Shown piece after piece: positions 43,188-51,922 of a stretch of DNA of 64,000 nucleotides (its first letter is position 1; each line of letters opens with the position of its first letter). Where the stretch lies: the NCBI RefSeq assembly GCF_000515395.1, contig NZ_KI911782.1:4458697-4522696 (forward strand), read 5' to 3'. The translations under genes and the position numbers were made by a program. The notes beneath the pieces are model-generated. The model did not search any database. It was not told where the DNA came from and saw nothing but the letters and a program-made list of their open reading frames with translations. Source of the DNA: Jiangella gansuensis DSM 44835 (GTDB taxonomy: Bacteria > Actinomycetota > Actinomycetes > Jiangellales > Jiangellaceae).

Positions 43188-46175
43188 ATGCGACGATCCA
43201 TGCTTCAGGCGGCCGCGGCGGGGGCAGGCGTTGCAGCGCTCCTGTCAGCTCCGGTCGTCGCCGGACTCTCGGCCAGCGCCGACCCCGGTTTACCGCCTGC
43301 CCCGACCGAGCGCCGACTGCTCACGACCGAGCACGTCGACGCCATCAACGTCGGGTTCGACGGCGACCGGCTCACGGTGAACTCGAAGATCGGCCCACCG
43401 GCCGAGTACGCCGCGGTCGACGACCTGATCTTCCACCTCTCGGACCTCGGGCGGGTGGAAGGTCTGCCCGCGCACTACACCGAGTTCATCGGGACCAGCG
43501 ACGTCTGGCTGGTTCCCCAGACCCAGGATCCCGACGTCCTGTGGGCGGGCTGGAGCACTGAAGAGATCGGCTCCGGGGTGGTCGATGGCGACGCCGTGGA
43601 CGTCACGCTGACCGACGTCCGTGGGCCCGGCGAGGTCGAGGTGTGGCAGACCGTCGGGTTCGGAGAGATCAGCCGGATCTTCAGCTCCGACGAGGACTTC
43701 TCGACGCGGCGCCAGGGCGTCAACGCGCACGTGCACGCCAACTGGGCCTTCACCCAGCCGGGGGTCTACACGCTCTCGTTCACCGCGTCCGCGACGGTCG
43801 GTGGCCAGCCGGTGACCTCCGACCCCGTCGACTACACCTGGGTGGTGGGCGGTGAGCAGGGTACGTTGCCGACGCCTGCGACGTCCATGACGACCCTGAC
43901 CGCACCGGCGACGGCGGCCGTCGGCCAGGAGACCGTCCTGGAGGTCGACGTCTCCACGGACACCGGCGACGGCGCGCCGCCCGCTCCTGGTGGCCATGTC
44001 GAGTTCCGCCGCGGCGACGCGCTGCTGGGCTGGACCGGCCTGACGGACGGCCGGGCCACCCTCCCGGTCACGTTCGACGAACCCGGCGAGCACACCATCA
44101 CCGCGACGTACACACCGCAGGAGCGGCAGTTCTACGCGACGTCCGCTTCGCAGCCCGTGGTCGTCACGGTCGAGGGCGCGGAGCCGGGGACGGAGGCCGG
44201 CGGTGACGACCAGGGGACTGAGACGGGTGGCGAAAATCCGGATGATCCTCCGGGCCAGTGCGAGGACCCCCGCACGGTGCTGACCGACGAGCACGTCGAT
44301 CTGCTCGCGCCGGTGCTCGACGGCTCTGCCTTCGGCCTGCGGGCGAAGGTCGGTACGGCCACAGACCACACGTTCTATGACCCCGCCGACCTACTGGTCC
44401 AGGTGAAGGACCCGGAGGCGGCTACCGCCGTCCCCGACGGTCCCGAGTACGCGTTCCTGGGCGAGGCCGGCGAACCGCTGTGGCTGATCCCGCAGGCCCA
44501 GGACCCGAACGTGGTGTGGGCGGGCTGGTCGACCGAGGAGCTGGCACCGGGCGCCTTCGCCGGCGACGCGGTCGAGTTCGCCCTGGTCGGCGTGGAGGGG
44601 CCCGGTGACGTCGAGGTGTTCCAGACGGGGAGTCTGGGCTCGGCGCCGACAAGGATCTTCAGCTCCGTCGACCAGCTGGAACCACGCAGCCAGAGCGTGG
44701 GTCAGCACGTCCACGCGAACTGGGCGTTCACCGAGCTCGGCGAGTACACGGCCACCTTCGAGGTCAGCGGGACACTCACCGGCGGCCAGAGCGTGACGAC
44801 CGGCGAGGTCGCCTACACGTTCGTGGTCGGCGACCTGGCGTGCGACCCCGGTTCGCCCGGCGACGAGAACGGCACCGACGCGGGCGGCGACGCGAACGGC
44901 ACTGACACCGGTGGTGACGCGAACGGCACCGACACCGGTGGTGACGGGAACGGCACCGACACCGGCGGCGACGCGAACGGCACCGACACCGGCGGCGACG
45001 CGAACGGCACCGACACCGGTGGCGACGCGAACGGCACCGACACCGGAGGTGACGCGAACGGTACCGACTCCGGTGACGACGCGAACGGCACTGACACCGG
45101 TGGCGACGCGAACGGTGCCGACGACGGTGGTGACGGGAACGGCACGGCCTCCGGAGGCGACGGCGCCGGGCCCAAGCCCACGACGAAGCCGACGAGTGAC
45201 GTCTGTGTCCCCGCGCGTCCGACCTCGGCTCCGTCGGGATCGTCGACCACCCCGAACGGCGGTGGCACCCAGGCGCCGGACGGCGGCGGCGGCGACCAGC
45301 CCAGCGACTCGGTCGTGCTGACGAACGAGCACGTCGACCTGATCTCGCCGCGGCTGGAGGGTTCCAGCCTGTTCCTCGAGGCCAAGGTGGGAACGGCTGC
45401 CGAGCACACGTTCTACGACCCGGCGAACGTCCTGGTCCAGGTCAAGCCTGAGGCCCAGAGCACCGTTCCGGAGGGGGAGACGTACGCGTTCCTCGGCGCC
45501 GCCGGCGACCCGATCTGGCTGATCGGCGAGACCCAGAACCCGGACGTCGTCTGGGCGGGGTGGTCCACCGAGCAGTTGGCCGCCGGCTCGTTCCAGGCCG
45601 ACGCGGTGGACATGACGCTGGTCGACGTCGAGGGTCCCGGCGTGGTGGAGGTCTTCCAGAGCGCCGGGTTCGGCGATGTGAACCGCATCTTCAGCTCCGA
45701 GGAGGCGTTGGATCCCCGGCACCAGAGCGTGGGTCAGCACGTCCACGCGAACTGGGCGTTCACCGCCGAGGGGAGTTACACGCTGACCTTCGAGGTGAGC
45801 GGGACGCTCGCCGACGGTCAGAGCGTGACGACCGGGCCGGTGGAGTACTCGTTCGTCGTCGGTGACGTCGCCGGCGCGCAGGGGGCGTCGGCGACCCGGT
45901 CGGCGGACGGCGTGGTCCGCCCAGCCGTGTACGTCCCCGCGGCCGACGGGGTCGTGGTCCGGGCCAGCGCCACGCCGACGCCCAGCGCCACGCCGTCGTC
46001 GACACCACGTGCCACGCCGTCGTCGAGCAACACGGGTCAGGACGACGAATGTGCCCTGGCGAGCACCGGGTCGCCGTCTGCCCTTCCCGCCTTGGCGGTG
46101 ATGGGCGGGCTGCTCGTGGTGAGCGGAGCCGTGGCTTCGGCTTCCTACTGGAGGAGCCGGCGCAGCACGCCGTGA
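43188..46175 (+). CDS. LAxTG-anchored wall protein with three anchored-repeat (choice-of-anchor M) modules
   Basis: A 995-residue surface protein. After a signal peptide, modules lie at about 43-225, 355-550 and 705-900; each opens with EHVD, contains VWAGWSTE and the HVHANWAFT core and ends in Y-T/S-F-V-V-G. An Ig-like domain lies at about 229-330 between modules 1 and 2, and an Asp-Gly-Asn-rich stalk of eleven nonapeptides at 559-657 between 2 and 3. The C-terminus CALASTGSPSALPALAVMGG, a helix and YWRSRRSTP form an LAxTG class-E-type sortase signal. ATG 43188 follows GAGGAG. It matches the putative wall repeat protein of anchored-repeat ABC loci. A hairpin after its stop separates it from the transporter genes. 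Confidence 0.87.
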   Translation: MRRSMLQAAAAGAGVAALLSAPVVAGLSASADPGLPPAPTERRLLTTEHVDAINVGFDGDRLTVNSKIGPPAEYAAVDDLIFHLSDLGRVEGLPAHYTEFIGTSDVWLVPQTQDPDVLWAGWSTEEIGSGVVDGDAVDVTLTDVRGPGEVEVWQTVGFGEISRIFSSDEDFSTRRQGVNAHVHANWAFTQPGVYTLSFTASATVGGQPVTSDPVDYTWVVGGEQGTLPTPATSMTTLTAPATAAVGQETVLEVDVSTDTGDGAPPAPGGHVEFRRGDALLGWTGLTDGRATLPVTFDEPGEHTITATYTPQERQFYATSASQPVVVTVEGAEPGTEAGGDDQGTETGGENPDDPPGQCEDPRTVLTDEHVDLLAPVLDGSAFGLRAKVGTATDHTFYDPADLLVQVKDPEAATAVPDGPEYAFLGEAGEPLWLIPQAQDPNVVWAGWSTEELAPGAFAGDAVEFALVGVEGPGDVEVFQTGSLGSAPTRIFSSVDQLEPRSQSVGQHVHANWAFTELGEYTATFEVSGTLTGGQSVTTGEVAYTFVVGDLACDPGSPGDENGTDAGGDANGTDTGGDANGTDTGGDGNGTDTGGDANGTDTGGDANGTDTGGDANGTDTGGDANGTDSGDDANGTDTGGDANGADDGGDGNGTASGGDGAGPKPTTKPTSDVCVPARPTSAPSGSSTTPNGGGTQAPDGGGGDQPSDSVVLTNEHVDLISPRLEGSSLFLEAKVGTAAEHTFYDPANVLVQVKPEAQSTVPEGETYAFLGAAGDPIWLIGETQNPDVVWAGWSTEQLAAGSFQADAVDMTLVDVEGPGVVEVFQSAGFGDVNRIFSSEEALDPRHQSVGQHVHANWAFTAEGSYTLTFEVSGTLADGQSVTTGPVEYSFVVGDVAGAQGASATRSADGVVRPAVYVPAADGVVVRASATPTPSATPSSTPRATPSSSNTGQDDECALASTGSPSALPALAVMGGLLVVSGAVASASYWRSRRSTP
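44862..45158 (+). repeat. eleven tandem 27-bp repeats encoding DxNGTDxGG
   Basis: Eleven in-frame nonapeptide units, consensus DANGTDTGG, with changes only at positions 2, 5, 6, 7 and 9 (DEN, DGN, DSGD, GADD, GTAS). Most copies of GACGCGAACGGCACCGACAC are near identical at the DNA level, so copy number should vary between strains. The unit is acidic and flexible, a wall-spanning stalk or a low-affinity cation binder. Confidence 0.9.
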
Positions 46176-46184
46176 GAACAGGCG

Positions 46185-46219
46185 GAGGTGGCTGCCGTCA
46201 CGAGCACGGCAGCCACCTC
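46185..46219 (+). terminator. perfect 14-bp hairpin between wall protein and transporter genes
   Basis: GAGGTGGCTGCCGT and ACGGCAGCCACCTC are exact complements around CACGAGC, ten bases past the wall-protein stop and 26 before the binding-protein start. No T-run follows. It probably terminates or partly attenuates the rightward transcript, keeping the wall protein in excess. Confidence 0.75.
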
Positions 46220-46244
46220 GCTGGTCCAAAGCTGAGGTCGATAC

Positions 46245-47849
46245 ATGAGGACGGGTCAGATGTTGCTCTCGATGCGTCGCGCGGCACGGGTCGCGGCCGT
46301 CGCGGTGCTGGCTTCCGCACTCGCCGGGTGCGCGACGAACGGGTTGAGCGTTACGGATGACCGTCTCCAGGTCATCACCACCACGGGCCTGTTGGCCGAC
46401 CTGGCCAGGAACGTCGGAGGCGACCGGGTGAACGTGAACTCCCTGGTGCCCGGCAGCGCTGACCCGCACTCGTACGAGCCGAGCCTGCGGGACATCCGCA
46501 ACGTCGTCTATGCCGACGTCGCCTTCAGCAACTACATGCTGCTCGAGGAGCAGAGCATCATCAAAGCGCTGGACGCGAACCTGCAGGAGGGCGTGCCGAA
46601 CGTCTCGCTCGCCGAGGGCGCGGTCAAGTACGCCGCCGAGATCATCCCGCTGGTGGAGAACGTCGCGCTGGACACCGTCTGGTTGGGCATGCGGGTCCGG
46701 GGCACCGGCGCGGAGTACGGCGCGAACCGGTCCTCGGACGTCTACCTGAGCGGCACCGAGGTGAACGGGCCCGGCGACCTGGTGACCTACCTGACCGAGT
46801 CCTTCGGCAACCCGACCTTCTACGTGAACTCCGCCGACGGGTTCGACGCCTCCAACGGCTACAAGGACGACACCGCGACGCTGCCGCCCGATGCGCACAC
46901 CCACATGAGCTGGGCGTTCACCGAGCCGGGTGTGTACACGCTGACGTTGTCCGCGAGCCTGGCCGTCACGTCCGACGCCAAGCCGATCCCGCTGGGGGAG
47001 GAGACCTTCACGTTCGCCGTGGGGGTCGACCCGCACTCCGTGCCCGGCATGGACGGCGCGGACGTGCTGGACGCCGGTCATGCTGATATCACGGTCGACC
47101 TCGACCAGAGCGGATTGTCGATCCTCGCCGACCCGCACGGTGGCGGCGATGCTCACCACACCGTTCACGACCCGGCCGCCACCGTGATCGAGGTCCCGAA
47201 CAAGGCGCTGCACGACGTCCCAGCGGACCCGGGGTTCCGGTTCCTGGGCCGTCCGGGGGAGCAGATCTTCCAGCTGCCGCAGGCGGTGTTGGGCAAGCAC
47301 GTCCACGGCGAGATCGATCCGCACCTGTGGCAGAACGTCCGCAACGTGATCTCGTACGTCGAGCTGATGCGCGACACCCTGGCCGGCGCAGACCCGGAGG
47401 GTGCCCGTGAGTACCGGGACAACGCGCGCGCCTACATCGCCGAGCTGGAGGAACTCGACGCCTACGTCCGCGAGACCATCGCGGAGATCCCGGCGTCGCG
47501 GCGGCACCTGATCACCACTCACGACGCGTTCGGCTATCTCGGCGCCGCGTACGGGGTGGAGATCTCGGGATTCGTCACGCCCAACCCGGCCGCCGAGCCG
47601 AGCCTGACGGACCGCCGCAAACTGGCGGAGACCATCCGCAACCTGGACCTCCCCGCGGTGTTCCTCGAACCCAACCTGATCGCACGTTCCTCGACGCTCA
47701 CCGAGGTCGCCGACGACGTCGGGGTCGCGGTCTGCACGATCTACGGCGACACGTTCGACGACGCCGTCTCCGACTACATCTCGATGATGCGATTCAACGC
47801 CGAGTCGCTCCGAACCTGCCTGGCCGATCCACCGGAGAGGGACGAATGA
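46245..47849 (+). CDS. anchored-repeat ABC transporter metal-binding lipoprotein (ZnuA-like) with inserted module
   Basis: A 534-residue lipoprotein, lipobox LAGC with C29. Residues 40-135 and 350-530 make a ZnuA/TroA-type cluster A-I binding protein. Ligands are H75 (DPHSYEPS), H360 (IDPHLWQN), H426 (LITTHDAFGYLG) and D502 (IYGDTFDDA): three His plus Asp favours zinc over manganese. About 210 residues (137-350) are inserted; they contain the anchored-repeat core in unusual order, with GPGDL...AHTHMSWAFTEPG first and GHADI...FRFLGRPGEQIFQLPQ second. Extra histidines (ADPHGGGDAHHTVHDP) lie there. ATG 46245 follows GAGG. It overlaps the next gene by ATGA. Confidence 0.87.
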   Translation: MRTGQMLLSMRRAARVAAVAVLASALAGCATNGLSVTDDRLQVITTTGLLADLARNVGGDRVNVNSLVPGSADPHSYEPSLRDIRNVVYADVAFSNYMLLEEQSIIKALDANLQEGVPNVSLAEGAVKYAAEIIPLVENVALDTVWLGMRVRGTGAEYGANRSSDVYLSGTEVNGPGDLVTYLTESFGNPTFYVNSADGFDASNGYKDDTATLPPDAHTHMSWAFTEPGVYTLTLSASLAVTSDAKPIPLGEETFTFAVGVDPHSVPGMDGADVLDAGHADITVDLDQSGLSILADPHGGGDAHHTVHDPAATVIEVPNKALHDVPADPGFRFLGRPGEQIFQLPQAVLGKHVHGEIDPHLWQNVRNVISYVELMRDTLAGADPEGAREYRDNARAYIAELEELDAYVRETIAEIPASRRHLITTHDAFGYLGAAYGVEISGFVTPNPAAEPSLTDRRKLAETIRNLDLPAVFLEPNLIARSSTLTEVADDVGVAVCTIYGDTFDDAVSDYISMMRFNAESLRTCLADPPERDE

Positions 47850-48820
47850 GCAGCGAACCACGCCGCGCGCGGACGAGAGCGATCGGCACGGCGGTCACGG
47901 CCTCCATCCTGACGCTGGCCGTACCGGCCGCGGCGGCCGGGTCCGAGGACCCGGCCTTGGACCAGCAGATCGATGCCGATCAGTCGATCGCGACCGAACC
48001 CGCGGTGATCAGTGAGGGCCACGTCGACCTCGGGCCGCGGTACGTCGACGGCGAGTGGACGCTGCTGGTCCACGACGACAGTGCCGTCCCCCCGGTGTGG
48101 AGGCCGATGGACAGTGCGGTCTTCCAGATCACCGACGCCGCGCTCACCACCGTCCCGGACAACCCGGACTACGCGTTCCTGCCGGCCGAGCCCGGTTCCG
48201 ACGTCCACGTGGTGCCGCAGGCGCAGCAGCCCGGCGTGGTGTGGGTGGGCTGGAACACCCAGGACCCAGCTGTCCTGGACACCATCGACCGCGGGGCCAC
48301 GCTGACTCTGCACGGTGTGGAGGGTCCGGGCGAGGTGGTGATGTTCCTGCAGAGCGGCACCCTGGGCGGGCCCGAGGTGCTCTGGGACAGCCGTGATGCA
48401 TACCCGCAGGACCTGTGGGTCGAGATGAACACCCACACGCACGCCAACTGGGTGTTCTCCGAGCCTGGGGTCTACCTGGTCGAGGTCGAGGTGTCGGCCG
48501 ACCTGGTCTCCGGGGAGAGCGAATCCGACACCCAGGTGCTCCGGTTCGCCGTCGGCGACCAGACCAGCACCGACGACGCGCTCGCGGCGGACTACGTGCC
48601 GGCCGGCGGAACCGGCGAGGACGCGGCCGCCGCACCGGACGACACCACTGTCGACGATCAGGACGACTCCGGCCTGCGGGCCGGACTGCTGACCGCCGTG
48701 GCCGTGGCGGCGATGCTGGCCGTCGCGCTCGTGGTCGTCTCGGTCCGTGGCCGGCGTGCGAAGCGGCGGGCAGAGGACGCGCGGGCCGGCTCGGGAGCGT
48801 CCGCGGGGGACGGATCGTGA
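47846..48820 (+). CDS. membrane-anchored anchored-repeat (choice-of-anchor M) protein
   Basis: A 324-residue exported protein. Signal peptide to about residue 32; one module at about 45-240 (AVISEGHVDLGPRYVDGEWT, VVWVGWNTQDPAV, then MNTHTHANWVFSEPGVYLVE); an Asp/Ala-rich linker; and a C-terminal helix (AGLLTAVAVAAMLAVALVVV) with a basic RGRRAKRRAED tail that keeps it in the membrane without sortase. Its ATG overlaps the lipoprotein gene stop and its own end overlaps the ATPase GTG. It would stand between wall modules and the transporter. Confidence 0.85.
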   Translation: MSSEPRRARTRAIGTAVTASILTLAVPAAAAGSEDPALDQQIDADQSIATEPAVISEGHVDLGPRYVDGEWTLLVHDDSAVPPVWRPMDSAVFQITDAALTTVPDNPDYAFLPAEPGSDVHVVPQAQQPGVVWVGWNTQDPAVLDTIDRGATLTLHGVEGPGEVVMFLQSGTLGGPEVLWDSRDAYPQDLWVEMNTHTHANWVFSEPGVYLVEVEVSADLVSGESESDTQVLRFAVGDQTSTDDALAADYVPAGGTGEDAAAAPDDTTVDDQDDSGLRAGLLTAVAVAAMLAVALVVVSVRGRRAKRRAEDARAGSGASAGDGS

Positions 48821-49560
48821 CCGTCCTGCAGGTGGAGCGGCTCAGCGTGGCGCTGGGTGGCCGCCCCGTCCTGCACGACGTGGGCCTCAGCGTCGACGCC
48901 GGCGAGTTCGTCGGGCTGCTCGGCCCCAACGGTGCCGGGAAGACCACGCTGATCCGCGCGGTCCTGGCGTTGATCCGTATCTCGTCCGGGCGAGTACTCG
49001 TCGACGGCCGGCCCTCGAGGCCCGGGCGCTCACCCATCGGGTACGTGCCGCAGCGCCACGAGTTCGCGTGGGACTTCCCGATCTCCGTCGAGAACACGGT
49101 GATGACCGGTCGCAACGGTCGCATCGGTGTCTTCCGCCGGCCGGCGGTGGGTGACTGGACGGCCGTGGGCGATGCGCTGGAGCGGGTGGGGATGAGCGAC
49201 CTGCGGCACCGGCCGGTCGGCGAGCTCTCCGGCGGCCAGCGCCAGCGCGTGCTGGTGGCGCGAGCGTTGGCTCTGCAGCCCAGCGCGCTGCTGCTGGACG
49301 AGCCGTTCACCGGTCTGGACATGCCGACGCAGGAACTGCTGAACCAGCTGTTCCTGGAACTGTCGGTCGAAGGAAAGGCCGTCCTGATGACGACGCACGA
49401 TCTCCTGGGCGCGATGGAGTCCTGCACGAGGCTCGCCCTGCTCAACCGGACCGTCGTCGCCGACGCACCCCCCGACGAACTCCTGGACCGCGGTCCGTGG
49501 ATGCGGACGTTCGGCGTCGGGGAGAACAGCCCGCTGCTGAAGATCCTGAAGGCGGTCTGA
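48817..49560 (+). CDS. anchored-repeat ABC transporter ATPase
   Basis: A 247-residue metal-type ABC ATPase: Walker A GLLGPNGAGKTT, Q-loop YVPQRHEFAWDFP, signature LSGGQRQRVLVARAL, Walker B ALLLDEPFTGLD and H-loop MTTHDL. It is closest in type to ZnuC/MntB-class ATPases. GTG 48817 overlaps the upstream stop (GTGA), giving a 247-residue product; the frame is open further upstream only as a shadow of the previous gene. It energises the permease four bases downstream. Confidence 0.9.
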   Translation: MTVLQVERLSVALGGRPVLHDVGLSVDAGEFVGLLGPNGAGKTTLIRAVLALIRISSGRVLVDGRPSRPGRSPIGYVPQRHEFAWDFPISVENTVMTGRNGRIGVFRRPAVGDWTAVGDALERVGMSDLRHRPVGELSGGQRQRVLVARALALQPSALLLDEPFTGLDMPTQELLNQLFLELSVEGKAVLMTTHDLLGAMESCTRLALLNRTVVADAPPDELLDRGPWMRTFGVGENSPLLKILKAV

Positions 49561-49564
49561 GCGC

Positions 49565-50443
49565 GTGCCGATCACCGATTTCATCAACGACCTGCTCAAC
49601 CCCGACCTCGCCTTCCTGCCCAAGGCGCTACTGGTGGCGGTGATGTCGAGCATCGTGTGCGGCGTCGTCGGCTGCTACGTCGTGCTGCGCGGGATGGCGT
49701 TCATCGGCGACGCCGTGGCGCATGCCGTCTTCCCCGGCCTGGCGGTGGCGTTCGTCATCCAGGGCAGCCTGGTCATCGGCGGCGCCGTGGCTGGCGTGAT
49801 CACGGCGCTGTTGGTGGCGGTGTTCTCGCAGAACCGCCGGATCAAGGAAGACTCGATCATCGGCGTGTTCTACGTCGCGGCGTTCGCGCTGGGCATCGTC
49901 ATCATCTCCCAGGCACCCGGCTACGCCGGCTCGTTGCAGCAGTTCCTCTTCGGCTCCATAACCGGCATCCCGGACGAGGACATCTTCGTCGTCGGCATCA
50001 CCGGTGCGCTGCTCCTGGCGGTGGTGTTCCTCTTCCACAAGGAGTTCGTCGCCGTCAGCCTGGACCGGGAGATGGCCCGCGCTCTGGGCATGCGGGTGTT
50101 CTGGCTGGACATCGTGCTCTACGTCATGGTGACCGTGGCGATCGTCATCTCCGTGCAGACCATCGGCAACATCCTCGTGCTGGCGTTGCTGATCACGCCC
50201 GCCGCGGCGGCGCGGCTGCTCACGGATCGACTCGCCGTCATGATGCTGCTCGCCCCGGTCGTGGGCGGGACGTCGGCCGTGCTCGGGCTCTACCTGTCGT
50301 GGAGCTACGACCTGCCCGTCGGCGGCACGATCGTGCTGGTGCTTACAGCCGTGTTCCTGCTCGCGTGGACCTTCGCCCCGCGCCACGGCCTCATCGCCAA
50401 ACGCTGGCGGCAGGCCGCTGTCAGTTCCGTGGCGCCCGGATGA
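49565..50443 (+). CDS. anchored-repeat ABC transporter permease (ABC-3 family)
   Basis: A 292-residue permease of the ZnuB/MntC class with about eight helices. GMAFIGDAVAHAVFPGLAVA is the conserved first-loop motif, and DREMARALGMRVFWLDIVLY with NILVLALLITPAAAARLLTD are the ABC-3 coupling and core signatures. GTG 49565 starts four bases after the ATPase stop. It completes the zinc/manganese importer of the locus; the downstream methyltransferase has its own ribosome site and is probably separate. Confidence 0.9.
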   Translation: MPITDFINDLLNPDLAFLPKALLVAVMSSIVCGVVGCYVVLRGMAFIGDAVAHAVFPGLAVAFVIQGSLVIGGAVAGVITALLVAVFSQNRRIKEDSIIGVFYVAAFALGIVIISQAPGYAGSLQQFLFGSITGIPDEDIFVVGITGALLLAVVFLFHKEFVAVSLDREMARALGMRVFWLDIVLYVMVTVAIVISVQTIGNILVLALLITPAAAARLLTDRLAVMMLLAPVVGGTSAVLGLYLSWSYDLPVGGTIVLVLTAVFLLAWTFAPRHGLIAKRWRQAAVSSVAPG

Positions 50444-50519
50444 GCGCGGCGCTTCGCGGGTGAACGAGATCGATCGTCATCGACACCAGGACGTTGCTGT
50501 TGAACAGGGAGGACAGAAC

Positions 50520-51269
50520 ATGACCGTGGCCCTCGGAGCGGACGAATACCAGCGCTCGGCGGAGTACGTCGATGTGCTGCTGGCCGAACACTGGCGGGAG
50601 CTCGAACCGCTGGTCGCGGCCGGCCTGCGTGACGTCTCACCTGCCGCGGGACCGGTGGTGGACGTCGGAGCGGGGACCGGGCGCGGCGTGCTGGCGATCG
50701 TGAGCGCGCTGCCGGACGCGGAGATCATCGCGGTGGAGCCGTCGGCCGCCATGCGCGCGGTCCTGATGGCGCGGGTGTGCTCGGACGACGACCTGCGCCG
50801 CCGGGTGACCGTCAGCGCCGGTGAACTGTCCACGGCGCGGCTGCCGGAACGGGTGAGCGCCGTCGTGGCGATGAACATGATCGGTCACCTCGACCGGAAC
50901 GCCCGGCGGACGTTCTGGTCCGCGCTGGCCGCACGGCTGGCGCCCGGTGCCCCGGCACTGGTCAACCTGCAGCCGCCGGCCGAGGCGGTGGAGATCCCCG
51001 AAACCCCCATGGCCGAGGCGGCCGTGGGGCGCTACACGTATCGCGGTTCCGGCCGGGCCGTGCCGACCGGGGCTGATCGGGTCACGTGGCACATGACCTA
51101 CCAGGTGCTCGACGGGGACGTGACGGTCGCCGAGGATCAGGTCTCCTACGGGTGGTGGGTGCTGTCCGAAGCGCAGCTGCTGGACGAGGTCGCGGCGGCA
51201 GGTCTCCGCGCCGACTCGATCGGCCCCGACGCGGCCGGAGCCTACGTCCTACGGACCGTGGACACCTGA
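50520..51269 (+). CDS. class I SAM-dependent methyltransferase
   Basis: A 249-residue methyltransferase: VVDVGAGTGRGVLAIVSALP is motif I, IIAVEPSAAMRAVLMAR motif II, and VVAMNMIGHLDRN motif IV. ATG 50520 is seven bases from AGGGAGGA; an upstream GTG at 50460 would only add unrelated residues. It is 76 bases after the permease on the same strand and could be a late member of the metal locus, but its substrate is not indicated. Confidence 0.82.
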   Translation: MTVALGADEYQRSAEYVDVLLAEHWRELEPLVAAGLRDVSPAAGPVVDVGAGTGRGVLAIVSALPDAEIIAVEPSAAMRAVLMARVCSDDDLRRRVTVSAGELSTARLPERVSAVVAMNMIGHLDRNARRTFWSALAARLAPGAPALVNLQPPAEAVEIPETPMAEAAVGRYTYRGSGRAVPTGADRVTWHMTYQVLDGDVTVAEDQVSYGWWVLSEAQLLDEVAAAGLRADSIGPDAAGAYVLRTVDT

Positions 51270-51283
51270 CGAGGACCGCGCTG

Positions 51284-51922
51284 CTATGTGGCTGCGTCGT
51301 TGCGCTCGAGCGCTCGGGCGAGCGGGGATCGGCCGAGGGTGATGGTCCAGGCGGCGATGGCGAGAACGGCGACGGTGAGACTCTGCCAGATGTGCGGTTC
51401 TGGCTCGCCAACCGCGTCGGAGAACGGCAGCCAGGGTGCCACGCCGGGTGCGGCTTGCTGGATGAGGACGACGGCCAGGTAAGCGCTGACCGCGACGATA
51501 GGCCCTCCGATCGTTCCGAGCAGGCAGGTGGCGAGGAGCCCGATCGCAGTGATCATGACGACGTTGACCATGATGTCCAGCCAGGGCGCTTCGGACGGGA
51601 AGGTGAAGTGGACCAGCCACGGCCCAACCGCCGGGAGGGCCAGAGCGACGGTGACGGTGATCGCGTAGTACCGGCGCATGGGAGCGGTGCCGGTGCGTCC
51701 CCAGCTGTGCAGCCGCGGCGCGATGAACCCGCCGATCAGGGCTCCGTAGACGGCTGGGAGCGCCTCCCACAGCATGGTCCAGCGCGGTGGCTCGGCCCAG
51801 ACGAGCCGGACCTCGATGAACACGCTGCGGCCGGCCAGCGACACGGCCGCGACGAGCACCCCGACGACGAGGGCGGCCCGGGCCGGCCGCGCGGCCAGGA
51901 ACAGGCGCCAGCTCTCGATCAC
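51284..51922 (-). CDS. unrecognised membrane protein of ABC cassette
   Basis: A 212-residue protein with about five helices (ALVVGVLVAAVSLAG, ALPAVYGALIGGFIAP, ITVTVALALPAVGPWLVHF, IMVNVVMITAIGLLATCLLG, AVSAYLAVVLIQQAA). No family is recognised. Its start overlaps the end of the preceding permease by four bases, so it is the third gene of a coupled leftward cassette and probably an accessory transmembrane subunit. Confidence 0.6.
   Translation of the reverse strand: MIESWRLFLAARPARAALVVGVLVAAVSLAGRSVFIEVRLVWAEPPRWTMLWEALPAVYGALIGGFIAPRLHSWGRTGTAPMRRYYAITVTVALALPAVGPWLVHFTFPSEAPWLDIMVNVVMITAIGLLATCLLGTIGGPIVAVSAYLAVVLIQQAAPGVAPWLPFSDAVGEPEPHIWQSLTVAVLAIAAWTITLGRSPLARALERNDAAT

Noticed and set aside
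44862-45158. Tandem 27-bp repeats considered as a CRISPR-like array
   Set aside because: No unique spacers; the repeats are contiguous, in frame and encode a regular peptide inside a secreted protein.
44391-47861. 1156-codon open frame antisense to the wall-protein and lipoprotein genes
   Set aside because: Codon-shadow of repetitive GC-rich genes; no start context, no domain, Val/Arg/Gly bias throughout.
50460-50519. Upstream GTG start for the methyltransferase
   Set aside because: No ribosome site, and the extra 20 residues are unrelated to the family; ATG 50520 has AGGGAGGA at good spacing.
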